Source: Taibaiella sp.
GTDB lineage: Bacteria > Bacteroidota > Bacteroidia > Chitinophagales > Chitinophagaceae
Length of the DNA: 64,000 bases
Direction of reading: 5' to 3'
Assembly: GCA_019739295.1 (NCBI GenBank)
Contig: JAHHDV010000026.1
Coordinates: forward strand, 1-64,000
Below, in pieces: positions 28,971-37,963 of this stretch. Position 1 is the stretch's first letter; each line of letters starts with the position of its first letter. The position numbers and the translations under genes were made by a program. The notes below the pieces were generated by a model. The model was not told the DNA's origin. It was given only the letters and a program-made list of their open reading frames with translations, and ran no database searches.

Positions 28971-28987
28971 ACTTTGAAATACAAAGT
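28971..28987. promoter_or_regulatory. Candidate operator, copy 2 (ACTTTG-N5-CAAAGT)
   Basis: Second perfect copy of the inverted repeat, spacer AAATA, again followed by GTGCTTTT. It lies 29 bases before the ATG of the first gene of the creD unit. The overlapping -7 element is imperfect here (ATACTTTG). Confidence 0.65.
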
Positions 28988-29015
28988 GCTTTTAATAAAT
29001 AAAACAAAATAAAAA

Positions 29016-29492
29016 ATGAAAATGAAAGCTAAAAATCCCTGGCGTACATCCTTTATCTGCACGCTTCGTGCCTGGTTGATGTATCTTTTGCTGACCTTGC
29101 CCCTTCTCATTGAGCGGCCCGTTTACCTGAAGTCTTTATGTATATCCGGAGTCTCTTTTACCCTGATTTACCTGTTGTTTTCCTTTTTTCTGATAGGGTA
29201 TAAAGCACATTTGCAGCATAAGAAAAAGACGGTGGATTTCCTGGTCAATATGTTGCTGGCCGTCGCCTTCCTTACACTCGGTGTGGGGACGCTGGTAAGC
29301 TATGGAATGCAGCAATTCGGATTCTGGTACCGGCATATTGGACTGCTGCTCTTTCCATTGGTCGGATTGCTCAGCTTTAGCCTGTCGGTCTGGTCCTGCC
29401 GGCGATTGCGTTTTTTTCAATTTCCGGATAAGCCTTCCGGAATATCTTCCGCGTTTTCCGCTTCTCTGTCTGATCACCTAAAATCCAAATGA
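29016..29492 (+). CDS. Four-TM membrane protein upstream of creD
   Basis: A 158-residue protein with four hydrophobic segments (AWLMYLLLTLPLLI; SGVSFTLIYLLFSFFLIGY; FLVNMLLAVAFLTLGVGTL; IGLLLFPLVGLLSFSLSVW) and a basic Ser-rich tail. No known motif. Its stop overlaps the start of the next gene (ATGA at 29489-29492), so translation is coupled. Topology and the final helix pattern resemble the next gene product, suggesting tandem duplication. Confidence 0.75.
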   Translation: MKMKAKNPWRTSFICTLRAWLMYLLLTLPLLIERPVYLKSLCISGVSFTLIYLLFSFFLIGYKAHLQHKKKTVDFLVNMLLAVAFLTLGVGTLVSYGMQQFGFWYRHIGLLLFPLVGLLSFSLSVWSCRRLRFFQFPDKPSGISSAFSASLSDHLKSK

Positions 29493-29905
29493 TGAATCCG
29501 GTATCATTGATCTTATCCATCTGGTTCAGAGGTTTTCTGTTCTACGCTTTTTTTACGCTCCCGTCTTTGTTCCTCCCGCTAATGTACCTCATGTCGATGA
29601 TGCTTGCATTCTTTGGCAGTTTCCTGGCGGTCCTGATGCTGGTATTGTATATGATGCTCCTCAGGAACCGGATGAAGTATGAAGAGGAGTTGCCGGTACT
29701 CACTCATTTACTGGTATTTACCGGCATATTCACATTCCTGGCCACCATCGCTGTTTCCGTTTATTTTACTCATGAAAGCCCGTTCTCACCTGAATTCTGG
29801 AGATGCTATCTTGAATTTATCCTGTTTCCTGTTGCCGGACTATGTGCTGCCCTGATCAGTATCTGGTCCTATCGCTTTCGTCTTTTAACTTTCTTCCACC
29901 CATAA
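29489..29905 (+). CDS. Four-TM membrane protein, probable paralogue of the preceding one
   Basis: A 138-residue protein with the same layout as its upstream neighbour: an N-terminal helix after SIWFRGFLFYAFFTLPSLFL, two central helices, and a last helix LEFILFPVAGLCAALISIW ending in a WSYRFRLLTFF tail that parallels the WSCRRLRFFQF tail of the previous protein. No catalytic motif. It lies between that gene (4-base overlap) and creD (34-base gap) and is likely co-expressed with both. Confidence 0.75.
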   Translation: MMNPVSLILSIWFRGFLFYAFFTLPSLFLPLMYLMSMMLAFFGSFLAVLMLVLYMMLLRNRMKYEEELPVLTHLLVFTGIFTFLATIAVSVYFTHESPFSPEFWRCYLEFILFPVAGLCAALISIWSYRFRLLTFFHP

Positions 29906-29939
29906 TTCAATCCTATTTCTAAAACCTAATATTTTAACT

Positions 29940-31268
29940 ATGCATTACCTCAGAAACCAACCCAATTCCATGCAGATTACACTCAAAGCATTACTCACAG
30001 GCGCATTGATACTGATAATGATGATACCCGCATTGCTGGTCAGCAATCTGGTGAGCGAAAGGCAGGAACGACAGCAAGAAGTAGTCCGGGAAATCAGTGG
30101 CAATTGGGCTAAGGAACAAACACTGGCAGCACCTTATCTGGTGATACCCTATAATTGGAAAAATGAAAAGGCGACCAGGTCAGAACTTCGTTATTATCTG
30201 CTGATGCCGGAAGAGATCCATCTGGATGGCAGTATTCAACCCTATCAAAAGAAAAGATCCATCTTTACAGTCAATCTTTATCAGGCAGATATGGAAGCTG
30301 CCGGGTTCTTTAACCTGGAGCGGATTAAGCCCTTATCCAATGAGCAGATCCTTTGGGACCAGGTTATGGTCTGCTATGGCATCTCGGACATGAAAGGGCT
30401 GGAAGGGCTCCCGAAGATCGATATCAACAACCAGCAATTGGTAATGGAGCAAGGGCTTCCTTCCCTGAATGTGCTTACCCGGGGCTCCGCGGCTTCCGTT
30501 TCCCTGGCATCAGTAAATGACAGGAAACGAATCCCGTTTAAATTCACCATTGCGTTCAAAGGAACCCAGGAGATCAGCTTTCTTCCTGTTGGCAGGACCT
30601 CAACGGTAAATATAGCGTCATCCTGGAAGCAACCCTCTTTCTTTGGTGCGCCTCTTCCGGAGCATACCCAGGCCAATGGTTTTACCGCTGAATGGAAAAC
30701 GAACAGTATCAATAACGGTATCCCGCAGGTATGGGACAATGCTACGTACAAAGTCCAGGATATGGCCTTTGGTGTGCAGCTGTTTGACAGCAATAACCAT
30801 TATACCAAAGTAGACCGGAGTATCAAATATGCCATATTGCTGATCGGGCTGACCTTCGGATTTTTCTTTATATTCGAATTATTGATCGGGAAGCGGGTGC
30901 ATCCTGTGCAATACGTCCTGGTGGGCGTGGCGCTGATCGTGTTCTATACGCTGCTGCTTTCCCTGAGTGAATATACAGGTTTCAGCAAGGCTTATCTGGT
31001 AGCCGGCGCTGCGACAGTATTGTTGATCACACTGTACTGCCGCAATATGTTCCGGAGCTGGAGCAATGCATTGATTGTAACTTTCCTCCTGATCCTGCTG
31101 TATTCTTTTGTATATTTTATCATTCAGCTTGAGGATCTCAATCTCCTGGTCGGCAGTGTAGGATTATTTATCCTGGTAGCAGTAGCGATGTTCATCACCA
31201 GGAAGATCGACTGGTATGGCGGTAAAGCCGGAACCGGGGGTAAACCCGGCATCATACCTGGTGCGTAA
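29940..31268 (+). CDS. creD: Inner-membrane protein CreD
   Basis: The 442-residue protein has the CreD layout: one N-terminal helix (LLTGALILIMMIPALLVSNLV), a large periplasmic domain starting with SERQERQQEVVREISGNWA (the RQ-rich segment after the first helix is a CreD hallmark), the RSIKYAILLIGLTFGFFFIF region, and four to five C-terminal helices including LIGKRVHPVQYVLVGVALIV. In E. coli CreD belongs to the CreBC regulon and affects envelope integrity and colicin tolerance; its biochemical role is not known. Here it ends a unit headed by a candidate operator and two small membrane proteins. Confidence 0.9.
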   Translation: MHYLRNQPNSMQITLKALLTGALILIMMIPALLVSNLVSERQERQQEVVREISGNWAKEQTLAAPYLVIPYNWKNEKATRSELRYYLLMPEEIHLDGSIQPYQKKRSIFTVNLYQADMEAAGFFNLERIKPLSNEQILWDQVMVCYGISDMKGLEGLPKIDINNQQLVMEQGLPSLNVLTRGSAASVSLASVNDRKRIPFKFTIAFKGTQEISFLPVGRTSTVNIASSWKQPSFFGAPLPEHTQANGFTAEWKTNSINNGIPQVWDNATYKVQDMAFGVQLFDSNNHYTKVDRSIKYAILLIGLTFGFFFIFELLIGKRVHPVQYVLVGVALIVFYTLLLSLSEYTGFSKAYLVAGAATVLLITLYCRNMFRSWSNALIVTFLLILLYSFVYFIIQLEDLNLLVGSVGLFILVAVAMFITRKIDWYGGKAGTGGKPGIIPGA

Positions 31269-31284
31269 GGAATTCAATATTGTC

Positions 31285-31330
31285 ATATGCTGCAATTCAG
31301 GATCTGTCCCGGGTTGCAGCATATTTTCTT
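31285..31330 (+). terminator. Rho-independent terminator of the creD unit
   Basis: ATATGCTGCAA and TTGCAGCATAT form an 11-bp stem around an 18-base loop and are followed by TTTTCTTT, 16 bases after the creD stop. Confidence 0.75.
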
Positions 31331-31615
31331 TAAGAAAATCGCAAACAGTGTGCCCCGGAGCCTAACCCTAATGAGCAAAAAGAAGTGATCGTTGATGCGA
31401 TACCGGACTTTTATTTCCTGTAGGTTCAGAGATGAAGTTTCCGGGTTCCCCTGCAGATCAGGACGCAACCGGAAGATGTATGCACAGCCTTTATCCGGAT
31501 CCGTAGTGTTCTGCTTACAGCTTGTATCGGATCCTGTCCGGGAACGGGACGATTTAACTTTTGACAAACAACGAACAATCCTTTACGGAATACTGTTTAT
31601 GAACCTATTTTAGTT
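31331..31615. other. Intergenic region without a supported gene
   Basis: Between the creD terminator and the pheT promoter there are short open frames on both strands, but none has a start with supporting context or a recognisable sequence. Nothing further can be claimed. Confidence 0.4.
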
Positions 31616-31623
31616 AAATTTGC
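31616..31623 (+). promoter_or_regulatory. Bacteroidota -7 element (TAAATTTG)
   Basis: Exact TAnnTTTG match 17 bases upstream of the pheT ATG. Confidence 0.55.
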
Positions 31624-31640
31624 AGGCTTAAAAACAGAAT

Positions 31641-34043
31641 ATGCAGATTTCGTATAATTGGCTGTCAGAATACTTGCCGGAATATATCAGTCCCGAAAAT
31701 CTATCTGAGCTGCTTACTTCCATTGGCCTCGAGGTAGAATCCCTGGAGACGACGGAGCAGATCAAAGGCGGCCTGAAAGGAGTAGTGGTAGGAGAAGTAA
31801 TGGAATGCAATCCGCATCCTAATGCAGATAAATTAAAACTCACTCAGGTGAATACCGGGAACGGGGACTGGCTGAATATCGTTTGTGGTGCGCCCAATGT
31901 AGCGAAAGGCCAGAAAGTACTGGTGGCTACCATTGGTGCGAAATTATACCCGGATGGGGAACATGTATTTGAAATCAAACCGGCTAAAATAAGAGGGGAG
32001 GACTCCCAGGGGATGCTTTGTGCAGAGGATGAACTGGGCATCGGCCAAAGTCATGCCGGAATTATGGTCTTGCCGGAAGATACACCTGTGGGACTTCCTG
32101 CAAGTGCGTATTTTAAACTGGGGGAGCCGGATATAATTATTGAAATCGGGCTTACGCCCAACAGGTCAGACGCGATGAGCCATCTGGGCGTAGCCAGGGA
32201 TGTCTGTACCTACCTGACCCATCATAAAGGTCAGAAATATGAAGTAAGGTACCCGCATGCTACCCTGCCGCCCCAAGCCGGAAGCCTTCCTATCTCGGTG
32301 GAGATCCTGGATACAGGAAAATGTCCTCGTTATGCAGGTATGGTGATCAGTAATGTAAAAGTGCAGGAGTCGCCGGACTGGCTGAAGAAAAAATTACTTT
32401 CGATCGGACAGAAGCCCATCAATAATATTGTAGATATTACCAATTTTGTGCTCCAGGAATATGGACATCCTTTACATGCCTTTGATTATGACCAGATCAA
32501 TGGAAACAAGATCATTGTCCAGACCTTACCTTCTGAGACACCGTTCACTACATTGGATAAACAGGAAAAGAAACTGGATAGTGAAGATCTGATGATCTGT
32601 GATGAAAAGGGAGGGATATGTATAGCCGGCGTAATGGGCGGATGGCAATCGGGGGTTACGGAACAAACCCGGAACGTGTTCATAGAAGCAGCATACTTTG
32701 ATCCCAAATCGGTCAGAAGGACATCCCTGCGGCACAATTTAAGAACAGAAGCTGCCACGCACTTTGAGAAAACGGTCAGTGTAGATAATGTGATACCCGT
32801 TCTGCATAGGGCGGTTTCCCTCATATTGGAGATCGCAGGTGGTTCTGTGGCTTCCGGGCAGATCGATCATTACCCGCAACCTTTAGCCCATAAGGAAGTT
32901 TCCTTCAGGTATGACTATATTAATCTGCTTTGCGGCAAGGAATATGAGCCGGATGCGATAGATGGTATTCTGAATTCTATGGGATTTGAAATCCTGGACC
33001 GGGGTGATGTTCAATGCAGGGTCCGTGTGCCGTTCAGCAAATCAGATATCAGCCAGGCTGCAGATATAGCTGAAGAAATATTGAGAATAGATGGACTGAA
33101 TCAAGTTCCGGTCTCCGGGCAGATCAGCTTTGCCTTGTCTTCGGGCAGCACATCATCCAAGCAACAGTGGAAAGAGAAGATATGTCAGTGGCTCAGTGAC
33201 CAGGGTATGAATGAGATCCTGACCAACTCCATTGTCAATAGCAGGTATTATCCTTCGGAGCACCTGGTGCGCATGATCAACAGCCTGAGCAGCGAGCTGG
33301 ATGCGATGCGTCCTGATATGGTTTTGAGTGGTCTTGACGTACTGGCTTATAATATCAACAGGGGTGAGAAGAACCTGAGCATCTATGAATGGGGCAATAT
33401 CTATCATCAATATGGTCCCGGCAGATACAATCAGCAGGAGCGACTGGCGGTCTGGACGACGGGATTAAGGTCTGTGCAGCAGTGGCAGGCAGAAGCTGTA
33501 CCTCATGATATTTATTACCTGAAAGGTGTCCTGAACGGATTGGCAGCACGTATCGGATTGAAAGGAATAAAGGAAAACATTCAGGAAGATAGCATAGTCT
33601 TATCCATCGGCAAAAAAAGGATAGCCGAAGTTCGCCGGCTTGATGCATCTGTGCTCCGGCAGGCCGGCATCAAGCAGGACGTGTATTACGCGGAATTGTA
33701 CGTTTCGGAATGGTGGCAGCAGGCAGAAAAGGGTACAATCACCTACAAGGAGATCAATAAGTTCCCTACAGTAGAAAGGGACCTCTCCTTGGTTCTGGAT
33801 CAATCTGTTACCTATGAAGAGATAGACAGGATCACGCAGACCCGGAAATTACCTGCGCTGCAGACTTACAAATTATTTGATATATTTGAAGGAGAAAAAT
33901 TGGGTACAGGGAAAAGAGCCTGGGCATTGAATTATGTATTCCAGGCGGAAGACGGCACCCTGACCGATGCTGATGTTGACAGTATGATGCAGCGCCTTGT
34001 CCAGGAATATGAAGTTGCATTAAAAGCCGAGATCAGGAAATAA
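31641..34043 (+). CDS. pheT: Phenylalanine-tRNA ligase beta subunit
   Basis: The 800-residue bacterial PheRS beta chain. Domains in order: B1 start (MQISYNWLSEYLPEYISPEN), EMAP-II/OB tRNA-binding domain (VVVGEVMECNPHPNADKLKL), the B3/B4 editing domain (PNRSDAMSHLGVARDVCTYL; later VDITNFVLQEYGHPLHAFD), B5 domain, the catalytic-like core and the C-terminal ferredoxin-fold anticodon-binding domain (KFPTVERDLSLVLDQSVTY). It pairs with PheS (encoded elsewhere) to charge tRNA-Phe. Length is normal and no frameshift is present. Confidence 0.97.
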   Translation: MQISYNWLSEYLPEYISPENLSELLTSIGLEVESLETTEQIKGGLKGVVVGEVMECNPHPNADKLKLTQVNTGNGDWLNIVCGAPNVAKGQKVLVATIGAKLYPDGEHVFEIKPAKIRGEDSQGMLCAEDELGIGQSHAGIMVLPEDTPVGLPASAYFKLGEPDIIIEIGLTPNRSDAMSHLGVARDVCTYLTHHKGQKYEVRYPHATLPPQAGSLPISVEILDTGKCPRYAGMVISNVKVQESPDWLKKKLLSIGQKPINNIVDITNFVLQEYGHPLHAFDYDQINGNKIIVQTLPSETPFTTLDKQEKKLDSEDLMICDEKGGICIAGVMGGWQSGVTEQTRNVFIEAAYFDPKSVRRTSLRHNLRTEAATHFEKTVSVDNVIPVLHRAVSLILEIAGGSVASGQIDHYPQPLAHKEVSFRYDYINLLCGKEYEPDAIDGILNSMGFEILDRGDVQCRVRVPFSKSDISQAADIAEEILRIDGLNQVPVSGQISFALSSGSTSSKQQWKEKICQWLSDQGMNEILTNSIVNSRYYPSEHLVRMINSLSSELDAMRPDMVLSGLDVLAYNINRGEKNLSIYEWGNIYHQYGPGRYNQQERLAVWTTGLRSVQQWQAEAVPHDIYYLKGVLNGLAARIGLKGIKENIQEDSIVLSIGKKRIAEVRRLDASVLRQAGIKQDVYYAELYVSEWWQQAEKGTITYKEINKFPTVERDLSLVLDQSVTYEEIDRITQTRKLPALQTYKLFDIFEGEKLGTGKRAWALNYVFQAEDGTLTDADVDSMMQRLVQEYEVALKAEIRK

Positions 34044-34076
34044 ATTATTCATCCACCTAAAAAAGTCGGCTCGATT

Positions 34077-34367
34077 ATGCATTCATCTAATTCTCTTCGC
34101 CTGGTCCTGGATCTGGAGGCTAAACTGGATGAGCTGGTTAAAGCCTATAAGATCCTTTCTAAGGAAAATGAAGCGTTGGCGAAAAAGCAATCCAGGAGCC
34201 AGGATAAAGTCAAGGCCTTAGAAAAGGAAAAAGAAGAATTAGAGGAGAAAATACAACAACTTTCTGTCCAAAACGTTGTGCAGCATGAACAATGGGATAA
34301 TGAGCGGTTGAAGAGATATTTAGATGATGTGATCCTTCTTTTGGATAAAAATATAAAAATGTTGTAA
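34077..34367 (+). CDS. Small coiled-coil protein downstream of pheT
   Basis: A 96-residue protein that is almost entirely heptad-repeat coiled coil (LVLDLEAKLDELVKAYKILS, then Lys/Glu-rich KALEKEKEELEEKIQQL), ending in LDDVILLLDKNIKML. Position 33 bases after pheT and overall size recall the small ZapA/ZapB-like coiled-coil genes often found downstream of pheT in Bacteroidota. Sequence alone does not show a ZapB relationship, so this remains inference. No signal peptide. Confidence 0.75.
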   Translation: MHSSNSLRLVLDLEAKLDELVKAYKILSKENEALAKKQSRSQDKVKALEKEKEELEEKIQQLSVQNVVQHEQWDNERLKRYLDDVILLLDKNIKML

Positions 34368-34373
34368 AGCCTG

Positions 34374-34925
34374 TTGATTATGAGATATGCCAGGATTTTA
34401 TGGATTCTTGTTCTGAGTGGAATATTGGTGGTTTCATGTAAAAAGGATGAACCGGTATGCTATGAGCCCACTACGGTAACGGCCCAGGTCAAGTATATAC
34501 AGCGGAGCATTCGCGAATTCGATACGATGATCGGTTCTGTCTTACTGGATACCTATAATGTATACATCAATGATACGATTCTTCCATATCTGAATGCTAT
34601 CAATCTGGAAGTAGACACAATCGGGATCTGGGGTATCCCGAACGCTCCCAATCTTTTCTTTTACCTCAATCCTAATAACCATTTTACATCCTATGCCATC
34701 AGGTATGACACCATCGGGGTGTATTATGATACGATCACTATCTTTCATCATTCCTATCCGGTATTCATATCCAATGATTGCGGTTACACACACTATTTTG
34801 GCATAGACAGTATCCGGTATAAGAGTGACTTTGTCGATTCCACTTTTATATCTAACGATCAGGTGACCCTGGATAATGCCAATAATGCCAAGATGGCGCT
34901 CTTCTATTTTTTCAAGACCTTATGA
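34374..34925 (+). CDS. DUF6452-like lipoprotein
   Basis: A 183-residue protein with a lipoprotein signal: hydrophobic start RILWILVLSGILVV followed by the lipobox SCKKDE, so the mature protein is probably anchored through Cys. The body alternates short strands with repeated DTI segments (VDTIGIWGIPNAPN; YDTIGVYYDTITIF) and an ISNDCGYTHYFGI motif; this pattern matches the DUF6452 proteins that Bacteroidota encode next to DUF6048. Its stop overlaps the start of the next gene by four bases. Function unknown; envelope location is inferred from the signal. Confidence 0.75.
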   Translation: MIMRYARILWILVLSGILVVSCKKDEPVCYEPTTVTAQVKYIQRSIREFDTMIGSVLLDTYNVYINDTILPYLNAINLEVDTIGIWGIPNAPNLFFYLNPNNHFTSYAIRYDTIGVYYDTITIFHHSYPVFISNDCGYTHYFGIDSIRYKSDFVDSTFISNDQVTLDNANNAKMALFYFFKTL

Positions 34926-35692
34926 TGATTTCATTTAATTTCCGCTTTTGGATGGGACTGTCCTGTGTGCTTTTTGCAATGGGTGGAATGCATACAGCAC
35001 GTGCCCAGCAGGCGAAAGACACGACAATCGTTGTAGGAACAGGGGATTCGACCGAAATCGCTTCGGTTGACAGTGCCGGTCTGAAAGAGGAAAAGGAAAA
35101 GTATAAAGGGTATTACCAGTGGCGGGTAGGGATCGATCTTGCCCGGATCGGTTTTAATTTCTTCAATCCCGGGAAGATGGGCTATGATTTCCAGGTAGAT
35201 TTTAAGGACCGAGACAAGATATACTGGACAGCCGAAGCCGGGTATGGAAGAGGAAAAATTGATTATGAGAAGCTGAAGTATACTACCAATACCACTTATC
35301 TGAAAGTCGGATTGGACAATGCCATGCTCAAGCCGGCAGGACAAAAGGATTTTGATATCGTCTTTCTGGGTATCCGGTATGCTGCGGCCTATGGCCACAG
35401 GTCCGATGCCACATACTCTTTTGATTCACCATTCGGTGGTGTGTATGAAGGTGTTCAGGAAGGACAGGACTTTTTTGTACATTGGGGAGAAATTACCCTG
35501 GGTATGAAGCTGGAAGTATGGAAAAGAATTTTTATGGGATGGACTGCCCGGGGTAAATTTTTATTTAACCCCGGAGCTTTCAAGGAGATCAGCCCCAGTT
35601 ATATTGCAGGTTATGGATCCGCGGACAATGCTACCAGTTTTGATATCAACCTGTATTTAAGTTATGCTTTAATTAGGTACCAGAAGCAATAA
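34922..35692 (+). CDS. DUF6048-like outer-membrane beta-barrel protein
   Basis: The 256-residue protein has a signal peptide (cleaved after THTARAQ-type sequence near residue 28), a short acidic linker, then alternating amphipathic strands typical of an outer-membrane barrel: WRVGIDLARIGFNFF, MGYDFQVDFKDRDK, WTAEAGYGRGK, FLGIRYAAAYGHRSDATY, ending in SFDINLYLSYALIRYQKQ. The pairing with a DUF6452 lipoprotein gene through an ATGA overlap supports the DUF6048 call and suggests the two act together in the outer membrane. No function is established. Confidence 0.75.
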   Translation: MMISFNFRFWMGLSCVLFAMGGMHTARAQQAKDTTIVVGTGDSTEIASVDSAGLKEEKEKYKGYYQWRVGIDLARIGFNFFNPGKMGYDFQVDFKDRDKIYWTAEAGYGRGKIDYEKLKYTTNTTYLKVGLDNAMLKPAGQKDFDIVFLGIRYAAAYGHRSDATYSFDSPFGGVYEGVQEGQDFFVHWGEITLGMKLEVWKRIFMGWTARGKFLFNPGAFKEISPSYIAGYGSADNATSFDINLYLSYALIRYQKQ

Positions 35693-35931
35693 CAGAATAC
35701 CGTTGTATATGTATGCTATTTACTTTCAATGAATTGAACACGGCCTTTCGAAGCGAACCGGAAAGCAGTGTCTTTACCTTACAGCCATATCCGCCCTGTT
35801 AGCTTATACAATTGCTTCTGATGGTGATCACAGGACAGGAGTTCATAACCGGGGAACGCTGCCGACCTTCTCCTCTATGTTGGCTCGCGCACAAAGGATC
35901 ACATTTAATGCCTGTAATTTGGGCGTGGCGG

Positions 35932-37866
35932 CTACCTGATGAGGGTTACATCACCCTTGCGGTATTCACTCTCTCCTCTGATATTTTTGGCACTTAATTC
36001 ATAGAAATAGACGCCGGCATTGGCAGGCTGACCATTATTATATGAGCCGTCCCATCCATCTGAATTTTTGTACCCGACAAAAACCAGTGCGCCCCAGCGG
36101 TCGTAGACCCTGAAATATTCGATATATGGATAGCCTACAATTTTAGGACGAAAATCATCATTCAGGCCATCACCATTTGGAGAGAATGCATTGGGCATCA
36201 GTATGCTTGGATCAGAAACGACAAGAATATTGATCGTATCGCTTCCGTCACACCCTTCTTCAGCGCCTATATGTACGGTATAGGAATACATCCCTGTATC
36301 CGGAAAGGTTACTTTGGGATTGGAGATATGCGGATCGGAAAGATAATCGCCAGGTGTCCAGGTATAGTAATCGCCGCCTGTCGCATTGAGATGAAAATCA
36401 TATCCCAATACGATTATGGTATCATTCCCTGCATTAGGACGGAAATCCCGGATCTCCACGTCATTGGTTACGGTCACTTCACATCCGAGTTCGCTGATGG
36501 AGTGCATGGTGACTTCATAAATGCCCCCGGTGTCATAGGAGTGTGTGGGGTTAGATCCTGTCGTTGAATGGCCATCCCCAAAATCCCAGGTAGTAGTATG
36601 CGGAAAGTCAAAGGTTGATTTGATAGAGTCTTTGAATAATATAGGCGATCCCGGGCAGGGAATACCGTCAAAAGAGAAATCCCCGTAAAAATACGGATAG
36701 ATCTTGACTAATCTTATGGTAGAGTCAGCGCAGGTCGTTCCCTGATTGATGACCAGTTTCACTTCGTACACTCCGGTATCCATATAAGTATGTGTAGGCT
36801 CGAACTCATCCGAGAGCGATGAGCCGTCACCAAAATCCCACAAATAGGACATCGCACCGGAGCTTGTATTTTCAAATTCTACGGTAAAGCCGGAACACAT
36901 CACGATATAGGTATTCGGCTCAGATGATTTATTGGGAATGTCTGCTACTACCAGTTTAGAGCAATCGGTAATGATATACTGTAAATCCCTGGAATGCGTA
37001 TTGATCAGTTCCCCGTCGCGGTATTCATCGATACATACTTTGACCTGGAACCGGCCGGAAGAAGTAGGTGTAAAGGTAAGCACACCGTTCTCCGGGTCCA
37101 GGTAAGCCGGCGGAAAGGCAATAACCGGGTTGTCGTAAGTTAATCCCGCAGTATACGGCACGGAAAGATAGGGAGGCGGGGTGACTTCACCTCCGGATGG
37201 AATCGGAATATCTATGCTGGCACCAAGATAGGATTCACATAGCCTGTATACTAATGAGTCCCCATCTGCGTCCATGGCCTCATAGCTGTACATAAAAGGA
37301 TAATTAGAACAGATGATCTGCGGAGGCATATTGATAAATTCGGGACTGTTGTTGGGGCATTCTCCGTCAGCAAACGGCGGGATGACAGCTTCGTACGTTA
37401 CGCCATAGTTCCCTGAAGAGACAATATTCAGAATGCCCTCATTCCTGCAACATCTCTGATAAGCAATGGTATAGCCGTATTCTGAAGGAGGAAGCGTTAT
37501 TGTTTTTCTCCCTATGGATCTTTGCAGACAGGAGTTCGGGATATTTTCTATACACTCATTGCTGAATCCATGCGGGATGGTCTCTATGTCTATACCGAAT
37601 TGTATGGAATCATAATATACCAAGGGACTTCCTGCAGAATTCTCATAAATGGAATACTGAATCGGGTAATCGAAACCTATAGCACCCTGGGCTTCATCAG
37701 TAAGGCAATTCTGGAAGAGCGTGATCTCAATCTCAAATTGATTTCCACCTAAGCATGTATACCTCACTTCGCCCCCGATCATATGCGTAGCCATTGCCGG
37801 TCGCGGCCACAGTATGACCGGAAGCAGGATCAATATTGCGGAAAATATATTTGTAGTTTTTTTCAT
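35932..37866 (-). CDS. PKD-domain surface protein with type B (CHU_C) T9SS sorting domain
   Basis: A 644-residue secreted protein with signal peptide ending near RPAMA. The first 300 residues form a Cys-containing beta-rich domain beginning THMIGGEVRYTCLGGNQFE, which recurs in many gliding-motility-associated proteins. Two PKD domains follow, each with its WDFGDG core (MSYLWDFGDGSSLSDE and TTTWDFGDGHSTTG). The C-terminus is a complete CHU_C domain: PNAFSPNGDGLNDDFRP, FRVYDRWGALVF, SDGWDGSYNNGQPANAGVY. T9SS should export it to the surface or medium; an adhesive or structural role is likely. An exact -7 element lies 41 bases before the ATG. Confidence 0.9.
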   Translation of the reverse strand: MKKTTNIFSAILILLPVILWPRPAMATHMIGGEVRYTCLGGNQFEIEITLFQNCLTDEAQGAIGFDYPIQYSIYENSAGSPLVYYDSIQFGIDIETIPHGFSNECIENIPNSCLQRSIGRKTITLPPSEYGYTIAYQRCCRNEGILNIVSSGNYGVTYEAVIPPFADGECPNNSPEFINMPPQIICSNYPFMYSYEAMDADGDSLVYRLCESYLGASIDIPIPSGGEVTPPPYLSVPYTAGLTYDNPVIAFPPAYLDPENGVLTFTPTSSGRFQVKVCIDEYRDGELINTHSRDLQYIITDCSKLVVADIPNKSSEPNTYIVMCSGFTVEFENTSSGAMSYLWDFGDGSSLSDEFEPTHTYMDTGVYEVKLVINQGTTCADSTIRLVKIYPYFYGDFSFDGIPCPGSPILFKDSIKSTFDFPHTTTWDFGDGHSTTGSNPTHSYDTGGIYEVTMHSISELGCEVTVTNDVEIRDFRPNAGNDTIIVLGYDFHLNATGGDYYTWTPGDYLSDPHISNPKVTFPDTGMYSYTVHIGAEEGCDGSDTINILVVSDPSILMPNAFSPNGDGLNDDFRPKIVGYPYIEYFRVYDRWGALVFVGYKNSDGWDGSYNNGQPANAGVYFYELSAKNIRGESEYRKGDVTLIR

Positions 37867-37906
37867 TCTTTGCGTTTTCTTACCCGGGCATTTCTTTGAA
37901 CCCTGC

Positions 37907-37914
37907 CAAAGTTA
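37907..37914 (-). promoter_or_regulatory. Bacteroidota -7 element (TAACTTTG)
   Basis: The minus strand reads TAACTTTG, 41 bases upstream of the ATG of the PKD/CHU_C gene. Confidence 0.5.
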
Positions 37915-37963
37915 AATATTCATTAAGGAGAATTATTATTTCTTCCGTATATTTAACATTGAA

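Noticed and set aside
31283..31567. Minus-strand open frame of 94 codons before pheT
   Set aside because: It overlaps the creD terminator, is rich in Arg/Ser/Cys without a recognisable motif, and has no promoter or ribosome-binding context.
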